A DNA stretch of 7,347 nt from RGIG4790 sp964437615 (GTDB lineage Bacteria; Bacillota; Clostridia; Christensenellales; UBA1242), in NCBI GenBank assembly GCA_964437615.1, contig CAYTHL010000040.1:1-7347 (forward strand), given 5' to 3'. The notes beneath the pieces were generated by a model. The model searched no databases. It saw nothing but the letters and a program-made list of their open reading frames with translations, and was not told the origin of the DNA. Each line of letters opens with the position of its first letter. The first letter of the stretch is position 1. This document shows, one piece after another, positions 1 to 5,726 of this stretch. The position numbers were made by a program, and so were the translations under genes.

Positions 1-377
1 TCTAAAACCTCAACTTTGTTTACGAGTTCAAAATTTTCTTCTTTGAGTTCGGCAATTTGCTGGTTTAATTCAGTTGTGTCTTCTAATTCTTTTTCTTCTA
101 TAAACAATGGCTGTATATCGTGATATTTGAAATAATCTTCACAAGTATCATATTTATCACCTTTAAAACAACTTGGTCTTGTTTTGCCTTTTTGGGCATC
201 ACATTTCCACATAAACACACACTCTTTACATTTCTTTGCTTGTTCTAATGGCAACTTTGAGTTCTCTTCTTTAATATATTGCTCAGCCTTGTTCTTATCT
301 AAATAAACCTTTACTATTGGCTCACTATAGTCTTCATAACTGCCTCGCGGTGCTTTAACTATATAAACTTTACTCAT
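1..377 (-). CDS. Partial phage protein with N-terminal alpha/beta region, Cys cluster and coiled coil
   Basis: The start and first 125 codons are present; the frame is still open at the left edge. ATG at 377 follows a GGAGGG site 4 bases upstream that lies in the end of the preceding gene, and the two genes overlap by 8 bp. Residues 2-40 begin SKVYIVKAP and resemble the short alpha/beta 'KVYIV...' module common in phage and gut Clostridia hypotheticals. That family link is from memory and is tentative. A Cys cluster follows: C50, C53, C59, C70, C79, including KKCKECVFMWKC, which could bind zinc or iron. From about residue 93 the chain is Glu/Lys/Leu-rich (ELKEENFELVNKVEVL) with heptad-like leucines, so a coiled coil is likely. 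Function unknown; it belongs to the accessory tail of the early operon. Confidence 0.75.
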   Translation of the reverse strand, partial: MSKVYIVKAPRGSYEDYSEPIVKVYLDKNKAEQYIKEENSKLPLEQAKKCKECVFMWKCDAQKGKTRPSCFKGDKYDTCEDYFKYHDIQPLFIEEKELEDTTELNQQIAELKEENFELVNKVEVL

Positions 378-546
378 TTTTCCCTCCGTATTCTTTGATT
401 AGTTGGTCGTGTTCCTCAATTATGGAATCTTTATAATCACTCGGAAACCAAACCTCTTTTTTTACTCTCTCCAATGCCTTGATTGCCTTTGTGCAATGTT
501 CACACTCTGCACAACTTTTTGGTAATTCATTTACATAAATTTTCAT
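370..546 (-). CDS. Small Cys-rich phage protein, 58 aa (CxxCxxC)
   Basis: Translating the minus strand from ATG 546 gives a 58-residue protein ending in TAA at 370. It starts MKIYVNELPKSCAECEHC, placing Cys at 12, 15 and 18 (CxxCxxC), with His17 also available. The remainder is charged and probably helical. Many Bacillota phages carry short proteins opening 'MKI.(I/V)NE.PKSC..C', so I read this as that family of uncharacterised putative zinc-knuckle proteins (recognition from memory). The ATG overlaps the stop of the upstream gene as ATGA and there is only a weak AGAGG site, so translation is probably coupled by reinitiation. Its stop overlaps the start of the next gene. Function is not known. 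Confidence 0.72.
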   Translation of the reverse strand: MKIYVNELPKSCAECEHCTKAIKALERVKKEVWFPSDYKDSIIEEHDQLIKEYGGKNE

Positions 547-800
547 ATCAGCCCTACCTCTTCTGCATATTTCTTGCCCGCAGCTTCTTCAAAATAATCG
601 TGCAACTCGTCTTTGTACTGTTCTTCAATTTTGTTTAAGTCTGTGAACTCCCAGTCTATTACTTTGGCTGTTATTTGAACATTATCATCGGTTATTTCTA
701 CATCTGTGCCCCGCAGAACAATCGTTGCTAGGCCTTTAAGCCACAAATCGTAATCTGGGCTAAACTCGTAATTGTCGCCGTTAAATTCGTAATAATACAT
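543..800 (-). CDS. Small acidic protein, 85 aa, function unknown
   Basis: ATG at 800 follows an AAGGAG site formed across the stop of the methyltransferase gene (12-base gap), which supports this start. The 85-residue product is acidic and rich in Tyr, Asp and Glu. It opens MYYYEFNGDNYEFSPDYD, then has alternating hydrophobic stretches (IVLRGTDVEITDDNVQITAKV) that look like beta strands, and ends in a helical DEL/YFEEAA/YAEEVGLI segment. No catalytic motif, signal peptide or membrane segment is visible. Its position directly after a phage methyltransferase and its strong charge could suit a DNA mimic or protein-binding factor, but that is only speculation. The stop overlaps the next start (ATGA). 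Confidence 0.75.
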   Translation of the reverse strand: MYYYEFNGDNYEFSPDYDLWLKGLATIVLRGTDVEITDDNVQITAKVIDWEFTDLNKIEEQYKDELHDYFEEAAGKKYAEEVGLI

Positions 801-812
801 TGTTTTTTCTCC

Positions 813-2186
813 TTATAACATTTGTTTAAAAATCGCCATTAGCACATTGACGACAATGCTATCTCCCGCCAAATGATATAAACTTGCGTTTGATTGATTA
901 GCCGCCACCTTATCAAAATCTTCGTCTTTTACTCCCATAAGCCTAAAACACTCCCTTGGGGTCAGTTTGCGTATTCTATAATCTGTCTTTTCTCTAACTT
1001 TTCCAGAACCAACAAGTTTGTTACATAATTGCCTTTTTAGATTTGGACTTTCTAATATGTTTGTCTTTATAGGTACTTTAATTTTTTGCAAAAGATTATT
1101 TGATTGAGTTGAAATGCAAGTAGATATTCCATTTACACTTAAAACTTCACACGCTTTGTGATGCCAACCCGGCATATTGAGAGGCTCTTCGTAGATTATT
1201 TTTGGCTCTAACAAACCAACCTCAACAAGTTTAGGGCCGTTATAATCTCTTGCAGTTAAAGTTGGACAGATACCATTTTTAGGTAATCTATTCTCCAATT
1301 TGCTACAGTTAAAAGTTGTGTTTAGAGCACCTTGTATAGCTTTGTCGCTAAGGAAGTATTTTTCCTCTACATTTTCTTCTAAGATGTTGAACAGCCTTAA
1401 TTTAAGCGGCTGCTTTTGTGGAAATTCGTAGTCCATGCCAGTATTTAGTATTGATAGCATAAAGCATCTCTCTCGGTTTTGTGGAATGCCACAATCTTTT
1501 GCATTTAAGATTTTTGCAAAGTTTTTATAACCTAATGATTGAAGCTTGCGCTTCCACGCTTCAAACAAGTGTTTATTCTTGCTGCCGCAAACATCTGGCA
1601 CATTTTCCATTAGCAAAATTTGTGGCAACATTTGGCATTCGTCAAGTATTCGTTCAACCTCCCAAAGCATACCGCTGCGAGTTCCGGAGCCCTTTTCCAT
1701 ACCTTTTTGTTTGCCAGCTTTACTAAGGTCTTGGCAAGGGAAACTGTAGGTCATTATGTAGGTGTATTTGTTGATGTCTACTATGCCCAAATCTTCCACA
1801 TGTACTTGCTGGATATTTACCATATTGTGCGTTGCTTGGATATTGTTGTATATCTGCCTTTGCTTAGCTTCTCCTAACCTTTTTATTTGGTTATCGCTCA
1901 TAGGCTCATTGTAGTTTGACGAAATGCCCTTATTGTACAAAAATTCTACCACTTGCTCTTTTGTTAAGTTTTTTGAGTAATCTTTTGTATCTTCGGCAAA
2001 GTGTAGGTCTTTAAGCGCTTGTATACTCTTTACCGCCCACTCGCAAGTCCGCCAGCTTGTTACATCTGCTCCAAGATATTTAAGAGATAGTAATTGGCTA
2101 TCGTAGCCACTAAATAGCGATATTAGCCTTATAGGCTTGGTTATCTTGTACTTTGGAGTGTTATCAAAAATGCTATATTGTTGCAT
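813..2186 (-). CDS. DNA (cytosine-5-)-methyltransferase, phage-borne
   Basis: A 457-aa C5 methyltransferase that would transfer a methyl group from S-adenosylmethionine to C5 of cytosine in DNA. Motifs appear in family order. A variant motif I, LFSGYDSQ, is at 24-31. The catalytic PCQ motif IV (FPCQDLSKAG) has nucleophile C151. Motif VI ENV is at 194-196, motif VIII QNRER at 236-240, motif IX RKLTPRECFRLMGV at 406-419, and motif X GDSIVVNVL at 441-449. The distance from motif I to C151, about 125 residues, is longer than the usual 60-70 because of a Lys/Gln-rich insertion at about 62-130. The target-recognition region (about 250-405) holds two PT/ST-type segments, CPTLTARDYNGPKLVEV and ISTCISTQSNNLLQKIKV, that look like degenerate repeats. 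The AAGGA site lies in the end of the upstream gene, 2 bp away. No restriction enzyme is adjacent, so it is probably an orphan protective or regulatory methylase. The target sequence cannot be read from the protein. Confidence 0.95.
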   Translation of the reverse strand: MQQYSIFDNTPKYKITKPIRLISLFSGYDSQLLSLKYLGADVTSWRTCEWAVKSIQALKDLHFAEDTKDYSKNLTKEQVVEFLYNKGISSNYNEPMSDNQIKRLGEAKQRQIYNNIQATHNMVNIQQVHVEDLGIVDINKYTYIMTYSFPCQDLSKAGKQKGMEKGSGTRSGMLWEVERILDECQMLPQILLMENVPDVCGSKNKHLFEAWKRKLQSLGYKNFAKILNAKDCGIPQNRERCFMLSILNTGMDYEFPQKQPLKLRLFNILEENVEEKYFLSDKAIQGALNTTFNCSKLENRLPKNGICPTLTARDYNGPKLVEVGLLEPKIIYEEPLNMPGWHHKACEVLSVNGISTCISTQSNNLLQKIKVPIKTNILESPNLKRQLCNKLVGSGKVREKTDYRIRKLTPRECFRLMGVKDEDFDKVAANQSNASLYHLAGDSIVVNVLMAIFKQML

Positions 2187-2188
2187 GG

Positions 2189-2437
2189 CTATTTCCTTAG
2201 GTAACTATTCATGGCAAAATTCATTAGTTGCGCCAAACTATGCCAAACCAAAAGCCCAACCAATAACCACCAAGAAAAATCAAATACTCCTTTCAACTTA
2301 AACGCCAGAAATATTCCAAATAGCGGCAGTGGCGCAAATAGGCCGCATACCATAACTATTAAATAAATTGTCAAAAATACCAGCGTGAAAAATTCTTTAA
2401 CCTTTGTAATCAACTCTTTGACTCTTTTCTTCGTCAT
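2189..2437 (-). CDS. Small membrane protein, 82 aa, function unknown
   Basis: ATG 2437 is preceded by GGGAGGAAGATA, one of the best ribosome sites in the operon, so this frame is likely real although its first 41 bp overlap the previous gene. The N terminus is basic (MTKKRVKELITKVK). A long hydrophobic stretch at about 17-46 contains Pro36 and Pro38 and could be one bent segment or a hairpin. A second aromatic-rich stretch (FDFSWWLLVGLLVW and on) is at about 52-76. The polar tail is NSYLRK. By the positive-inside rule the N terminus would be cytoplasmic. It does not sit in a lysis cassette, so a holin is less likely than an early membrane protein such as a superinfection-exclusion or host-takeover factor. 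That role is inferred from position only. The TAG stop is 2 bp from the methyltransferase ATG. Confidence 0.75.
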   Translation of the reverse strand: MTKKRVKELITKVKEFFTLVFLTIYLIVMVCGLFAPLPLFGIFLAFKLKGVFDFSWWLLVGLLVWHSLAQLMNFAMNSYLRK

Positions 2438-2630
2438 TATCTTCCTCCCAATAATAGTTTTCTTCGCACATTTTCTTTAGGTCTTTAATAAATGCATTTC
2501 TTGGTAGGTTAAAAGCAACTTCCTTGCTTCGATAACTACCATACCAGTAGCCATTACTTTTCTCTAAATAGAATGTACCGTTAAGTCCTTTCGCCCTTTG
2601 CCGTATACTAGTTGTCTTTTCCCACTTCAT
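2397..2630 (-). CDS. Small hypothetical phage protein, 77 aa
   Basis: I chose ATG 2630 because an AAGAGAG site sits 8 bases upstream; the GTG at 2639 in the same frame has the purines directly against it. The product begins MKWEKTTSIRQRAKGLNG, contains FYLEKSNGYWYGSYRSKEVAF (aromatic-rich, strand-like), then a helical FIKDLKKMCEEN and a very acidic end (YYWEEDNDEEKSQRVD). No known family was recognised. It overlaps the end of the upstream regulator gene by 23 bp and the start of the membrane-protein gene by 34 bp. Such packing is common in phage early operons. The lack of a recognised fold leaves some doubt that it is expressed. Confidence 0.6.
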   Translation of the reverse strand: MKWEKTTSIRQRAKGLNGTFYLEKSNGYWYGSYRSKEVAFNLPRNAFIKDLKKMCEENYYWEEDNDEEKSQRVDYKG

Positions 2631-3048
2631 ACATTGCACTCTCTTGCAGCTTTTTTATTGCCCCACTATAGATATGCCTTACATGCCCATACGAATACTT
2701 AGTTTTTCTAGTTATTGCCTCCCAACTCCTATGCACAAATATGCGTTGCTCCACAATACTTCTCTCGGACTTATTTAGCACCCTTCCCATTAAGTGTGCC
2801 ATGTCAATGCGCAAGCATTCCATTGACCTTTCGAGGCTTTCTTGCTCTTCTTTTAGTTCGGCAAGCTTAATTGCAAGTCGCTCTACCGCACAATCTCTGC
2901 TTGGTGCCTTAGGCATTCCCTCGCTAGCGCCAGTTTTTGGAAAACCGCCCAACTCTTCTAGTTCTTGGTAGTACAACAAACTTTGCTCTAACTTTTCTTT
3001 TAAGTTGTTGTAAACTTCCAGCGTTTCTAAAAATGTTCTTTGTCTCAT
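2608..3048 (-). CDS. Phage transcriptional regulator with sigma-70 region-4-like HTH (DUF1492/ArpU-like)
   Basis: A 146-aa protein with two long charged helices (about 1-33 and 54-88, strong coiled-coil character). They are separated by a Gly/Pro linker, GGFPKTGASEGMPKAPSRD, typical of this phage family. A C-terminal helix-turn-helix at about 93-135 reads LNKSERSIVEQRIF...WEAITRKTKYSYGHVRHIYSGAIKKL, with the layout of sigma region 4. Proteins of this type (DUF1492, ArpU, RinA-like) usually close the early module of Gram-positive siphophages and activate the packaging and structural genes; that role is inferred from the family. The TAA of the replisome organiser lies between its GGAGG site and ATG 3048. 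The target promoter is not in this window. Confidence 0.82.
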   Translation of the reverse strand: MRQRTFLETLEVYNNLKEKLEQSLLYYQELEELGGFPKTGASEGMPKAPSRDCAVERLAIKLAELKEEQESLERSMECLRIDMAHLMGRVLNKSERSIVEQRIFVHRSWEAITRKTKYSYGHVRHIYSGAIKKLQESAMYEVGKDN

Positions 3049-3054
3049 CTTTTA

Positions 3055-3927
3055 TTACCCTCCAAGAATGCCATTCCTTAGCTCTGGAATATCTAGGAAA
3101 CCAGAGTTCCTAGCCTTCAACACCGATGTAATTTTAGCGCTATCGTCATTACCATAGGCAAAATCCAACCTTACAATTAAATCCTTTAACTTGTCGTTTG
3201 TTACGGTTGCTTTGTTTAGTTGACAATGTCTAATAAACTCAATCAAAGCACTTTTTAAAGCATTACTTACTTGAAATTCTCCAAAAATATCATCGTAGCT
3301 CTCCAACTTGCCTCGTCTATTATTAGTTTCCAATATATTAATATTACTAATATCGCGCGCTGGCGCAGGCGCGTTAGATAATAAACTTTCTGTAGTACTT
3401 TCTTTCTTACTTGTAGTTATACTATTCTTACCTATACTATCCTTACCTATACTAACCTGTGTATCCAAAGTGTTTACATTTTGTTTACATTCTGTATCCA
3501 ATTTGGATACATTTTGGATACATTCTGTATCCATTTTGGAAACAACTTGGATACATTTTGTTTCCGCATTGTATTGAGTATTGCTGCAAAGTGCATACAA
3601 ATTATTATTATCTAAAATAAGCAAAGATTTTTCGTTTTTAAAAGCTGTTTCTTTATATCTATCCTTTTGAATTAAGTTGTGTATTTTCCAATGCTTAATA
3701 GCGGTTACACCATTATCAAATTGATAAATAAACCCACTGTTAACAAGGTTTTCAAAGTCTTTTTTAGAAGCACCTATAAACCTTTGAATGGTCTTTGAAT
3801 TATTTAAAAAGCCATCATCATCGGCACGAAGCGCCAATTGAAAGTATAGAGCCTGCGTTGACAGAGGCATATTTAAAAAAGTATCACTATCTATAACCGA
3901 CTTGGCGAACATTCTTCTTTCTGCCAT
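3055..3927 (-). CDS. Phage replisome organiser / replication initiator with internal origin
   Basis: A 290-aa protein. Residues 1-105 (MAERRMFAKSVIDSDTFLNM..LYFQLALRADDDGF..) form the winged-helix N-terminal domain of Bacillota phage replisome organisers (DnaD/O-like). The C-terminal domain (about 208-286) is the conserved YDDIFGEF..ALIEFIRHCQLN..NDKLKDLIVRLDFAYGNDDSAKI..LKARNSGFLDIPE block, expected to contact the helicase or its loader. Between them lies a low-complexity linker. It has three 11-residue repeats (ETKCIQVVSKM 122-132, DTECIQNVSKL 133-143, DTECKQNVNTL 144-154), then SIGKD/SIGKN (159-168), a Ser/Thr stretch and APAPA. Its known role by analogy with lambda O is binding origin iterons and starting theta replication. 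ATG 3927 has a GAGGAGAG site and overlaps the upstream gene by 37 bp. The linker DNA is the candidate origin (separate entry). Confidence 0.88.
   Translation of the reverse strand: MAERRMFAKSVIDSDTFLNMPLSTQALYFQLALRADDDGFLNNSKTIQRFIGASKKDFENLVNSGFIYQFDNGVTAIKHWKIHNLIQKDRYKETAFKNEKSLLILDNNNLYALCSNTQYNAETKCIQVVSKMDTECIQNVSKLDTECKQNVNTLDTQVSIGKDSIGKNSITTSKKESTTESLLSNAPAPARDISNINILETNNRRGKLESYDDIFGEFQVSNALKSALIEFIRHCQLNKATVTNDKLKDLIVRLDFAYGNDDSAKITSVLKARNSGFLDIPELRNGILGG
3317..3353. other. AT-rich stretch with inverted repeat, possible unwinding element
   Basis: Within the replisome-organiser gene this 37-bp stretch is almost all A/T and contains the inverted pair TATTAGT (3321-3327) and ACTAATA (3346-3352) around AATATATTAATATT. 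It is followed immediately by a GC-only block (cgcgcgctggcgcaggcgcg). An AT-rich segment about 110 bp from the iteron array could serve as the melting region of the origin. It also simply encodes SNINILETNNR, so this is weak. A second AT-rich patch lies at about 3600-3620 on the other side of the array. Confidence 0.25.
3423..3452 (-). repeat. 15-bp tandem direct repeat encoding SIGK(D/N)
   Basis: Two adjacent 15-bp copies, tattcttacctatac and tatccttacctatac, differ at one base; a partial copy continues to the right (taacc). On the coding strand they give SIGKD-SIGKN. Short GKDSI repeats are a familiar feature of linkers in Gram-positive phage replication proteins. The period is a multiple of 3, so selection on the protein or simple slippage suffices, in contrast to the neighbouring 11-bp array. 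Confidence 0.8.
3461..3570. repeat. Ten tandem 11-bp iterons: candidate phage replication origin
   Basis: Read on the plus strand, 110 bp split without gaps into ten 11-mers: gtatccaaagt, gtttacatttt, gtttacattct, gtatccaattt, ggatacatttt, ggatacattct, gtatccatttt, ggaaacaactt, ggatacatttt, gtttccgcatt. Position 1 is G, position 6 is C and position 11 is T in all ten; position 7 is A in nine. The hexamers occur in both orientations (GTATCC/GGATAC and GTTTCC/GGAAAC are reverse complements) while the T-rich spacer keeps one orientation. A period near one helical turn puts every hexamer on the same DNA face. Iteron arrays within the initiator gene are established for lambda O and some Gram-positive phages. 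That this is the origin is inferred, and the initiator is the obvious binder. Confidence 0.7.
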
Positions 3928-4277
3928 AAACTCTCTCCTCTCATTTCTGCATCGACAAATTTTCTTAAAAAATTATTTAAACAATTTCTTCTTAGTTCTA
4001 GCTCTCTAATTCGACTATTAAGCTCATTTCTGGCAGATATAACCAAATCAAAATCTCTATAGTCTATCGCTCTTTTGTAACCTTTGCCATTACTTAGCGA
4101 GATGATAGGTATAACCTTTGCTATGGCACTTATACAATCCCTTGCCTTGCGGTCTCCAAGCTTAAATTCTTGCATTATTTGTTCTTTAGTTGTCCAGCCC
4201 TGCGTCAATCTCCAAGCAATCTTGTTTAAGAATGCTTTTTGCTCTGGTGTTAATGGCTTTTTCTTAAGTAATTCCAT
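3891..4277 (-). CDS. Phage winged-helix DNA-binding protein, 128 aa
   Basis: ATG 4277 lies 14 bp inside the end of the RusA gene and has GGAGG 9 bases upstream. Residues 8-25 (PLTPEQKAFLNKIAWRLT) and 28-56 (WTTKEQIMQEFKLGDRKARDCISAIAK) look like helix plus helix-turn-helix. They are followed by a wing-like segment, PIISLSNGKGYKRAID (57-72). Residues 75-112 are helical with a charged repeat (ELNSRIRELELRRN) suited to dimerisation. It is probably a small DNA-binding accessory factor. Its place directly ahead of the replisome organiser, with a 37-bp overlap, suggests a role in replication or its control, but no named family was recognised with certainty. Confidence 0.75.
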   Translation of the reverse strand: MELLKKKPLTPEQKAFLNKIAWRLTQGWTTKEQIMQEFKLGDRKARDCISAIAKVIPIISLSNGKGYKRAIDYRDFDLVISARNELNSRIRELELRRNCLNNFLRKFVDAEMRGESLWQKEECSPSRL

Positions 4278-4695
4278 TTTCCTTTACCTCCGCTAAGTTA
4301 ATCATTAATTTGGGCTCTATCCCGTAGTATTTAGCTATGCTCATACACACTATGTGACTATCATCAGAATAGGCAACTTTGTTGAGAGCGTCACATACAA
4401 CTTTTATAACATTGTCTATGTCAGGCTTGGTGGTTGGCCTTAAAACACATTTTAACGCCATTTCTTTTCTTTTTTTGCTCATACTCTTTGGTATCGGATA
4501 AATTGCAGTAATCGTCATAACCAGAGGTTCTTCTGCAAAGAACTTATCTTTACATTGTGTTTTATAACAAACCTCAATTAAGTTTTCATAATTGACAGTG
4601 TTTTTGGGCGTGTATGCTACTGAATAACCACCCCTTTGGGTAACCCTTACCCTTTGCTTACCCTGTGGTATTCCAGGCACTTCAAACTGTATCAT
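4264..4695 (-). CDS. rusA: RusA-family Holliday-junction resolvase
   Basis: A 143-aa protein of normal RusA length. The N terminus, MIQFEVPGIPQGKQRVRVTQRGG, is the usual PG.P..KQR.R opening, and YTPKNTVNYENLI follows. The catalytic carboxylates of the family are in KPDIDNVIKVVCDALNKVAYSDDSHI: D92 and D94 in the KPDIDN motif and D111/D112 after the helix. RusA enzymes act as dimers that cut four-way DNA junctions symmetrically; in phages they resolve recombination and replication branches before packaging. AAGGAGG stands 7 bases before ATG 4695 and contains the TAA of the SSB gene, so the two are tightly linked. No key residue appears to be missing. Confidence 0.93.
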   Translation of the reverse strand: MIQFEVPGIPQGKQRVRVTQRGGYSVAYTPKNTVNYENLIEVCYKTQCKDKFFAEEPLVMTITAIYPIPKSMSKKRKEMALKCVLRPTTKPDIDNVIKVVCDALNKVAYSDDSHIVCMSIAKYYGIEPKLMINLAEVKENGIT

Positions 4696-4706
4696 TTATA
4701 GCCTCC

Positions 4707-5102
4707 TTAAAATGGTAAGTTGTCGTCATCTATTGGCTCAATTTTGGTTTGTGATGCCTGCACTTGCTGTTGGGTTTGCTCTACATTATTTTTGCTTAAA
4801 AATTCCACTTCATCGGCTATAATTTCAGTTACATATCTTTTAGTGCCATCATTGGCATCATAACTGCGAATTTGGAGCGAGCCGCAAACACAAACCTTGC
4901 TGCCCTTAGCTAGGTAATTGCCGCAAAGTTCAGCAACTTTTCTCCATGCCACTATAGGTATAAAATCCGTTTGTTTCTCTCCGTTGACATCGGCAAACTT
5001 TCTTTGCACAGCTAGTGTAAACTTGCATACTGCAACACCATTGGTTGATGTTTGTATTTCGGGGTCTTTGGTTAAATTTCCAATTAAAAATACTTTATTC
5101 AT
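4707..5102 (-). CDS. ssb: Single-stranded DNA-binding protein (phage SSB)
   Basis: From ATG 5102 the product is 131 aa and opens MNKVFLIGNLTKDPEIQ, the classic SSB start. An upstream in-frame ATG at 5144 would add 14 unrelated residues inside the ERF gene and lacks a ribosome site, whereas 5102 has GGAGG at 8 bases. Residues 1-105 form the OB fold (GVAVCKFTLAVQRKF, TDFIPIVAWRKVAELCGNYLAKGSKVCVCG). A Gln-rich linker (VEQTQQQVQASQ) leads to the acidic tip DDDNLPF, which recruits partner proteins in bacterial SSBs. It would work as a tetramer coating single strands during phage replication and ERF-mediated annealing. It overlaps the ERF gene end by 8 bp. Confidence 0.95.
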   Translation of the reverse strand: MNKVFLIGNLTKDPEIQTSTNGVAVCKFTLAVQRKFADVNGEKQTDFIPIVAWRKVAELCGNYLAKGSKVCVCGSLQIRSYDANDGTKRYVTEIIADEVEFLSKNNVEQTQQQVQASQTKIEPIDDDNLPF

Positions 5103-5715
5103 GAGTTTTTCCTCCGTTATCTTCAGCCTTTGTATTGTCAGCAAGTTGGTTTAGAATTTTGCCGCACTCTTCTTCAGTTAGCTCCCTGCTTGGTTTGCCA
5201 CCAAATTGGGTGTCTATTATGTCTTTGATAATGCTCGCCTCGATTGGGTTGCTTAATATTAATGATTTTAAAATTTCAATATTTGTTCTTACTGGTGATA
5301 TTGTAGACTTCTTGTTAACAGCCTTAGGTTTTTGTTCTTCTTTGCCTTGAGTACCATTTAGGGCATCGCTCTCGGCGATATCAAACATTGTTTGATACAA
5401 ATATCTGCGTTGATACGTTTCAACAGCTCCAATATTTTGTACCTCGTGGCAACCTTTCAAATTGGCACTACCCATAGGGCTTGTTATGGTTATTTTTTGC
5501 TCACTTTCAAAGTCGTAAGCAGTAAGGCTTGCGATCTCATCATTAAAACTTGGTAAAGCTGTCATTTTATTTTCTAGCATAAGTTTGTTTAGTGCTGGCA
5601 AAAAATCGTTTAATTCAAAATAATCGTAACCGGCGTAAGTATTTTTCCCAGTCATTGTTATTTTTTGTTCTTTCAGCCCACATCGGACCTTTTGTATTTT
5701 TTCTTGCAAAGTCAT
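5095..5715 (-). CDS. erf: ERF-family single-strand annealing recombinase
   Basis: A 206-aa protein. The ERF core is at about 1-120: MTLQEKIQKVRCGLKEQKI, then YAGYDYFELNDFLPALNKLMLENKM, and the conserved IGAVETYQRRYLYQTMFDIAESDALNG block (about 96-122). ERF proteins, first known from P22, anneal complementary single strands in RecA-independent recombination and genome circularisation. The C-terminal half is a Lys-rich linker (EEQKPKAVNKKS) and a helical region with ELTEEECGKILNQLADN, variable in this family. The start at 5715 has AAGGAG 9 bases upstream. Position between the Gp157-like gene and SSB is the usual phage order. Confidence 0.92.
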   Translation of the reverse strand: MTLQEKIQKVRCGLKEQKITMTGKNTYAGYDYFELNDFLPALNKLMLENKMTALPSFNDEIASLTAYDFESEQKITITSPMGSANLKGCHEVQNIGAVETYQRRYLYQTMFDIAESDALNGTQGKEEQKPKAVNKKSTISPVRTNIEILKSLILSNPIEASIIKDIIDTQFGGKPSRELTEEECGKILNQLADNTKAEDNGGKTHE

Positions 5716-5726
5716 AATCTTTCTCC

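Noticed and set aside
1481..1877. Three open frames on the plus strand inside the methyltransferase gene
   Set aside because: They lie opposite a gene with a full set of C5 methylase motifs, show no domain, and lack good ribosome sites. They are shadows.
813..2437. Methylase plus neighbours as a restriction-modification system
   Set aside because: No endonuclease, specificity subunit or Vsr-like gene is adjacent; the neighbours are small unknown or membrane proteins in a phage early operon.
3461..3570. Could the 33-bp repeats be a CRISPR array?
   Set aside because: There are no unique spacers; units are contiguous, the true period is 11 bp, and the stretch is coding sequence of the replication gene.
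5103..5144. Upstream ATG extending SSB by 14 residues
   Set aside because: The extension (MLTIQRLKITEEKL) is out of family, has no Shine-Dalgarno and lies inside ERF; ATG 5102 has GGAGG and gives the standard SSB N terminus.
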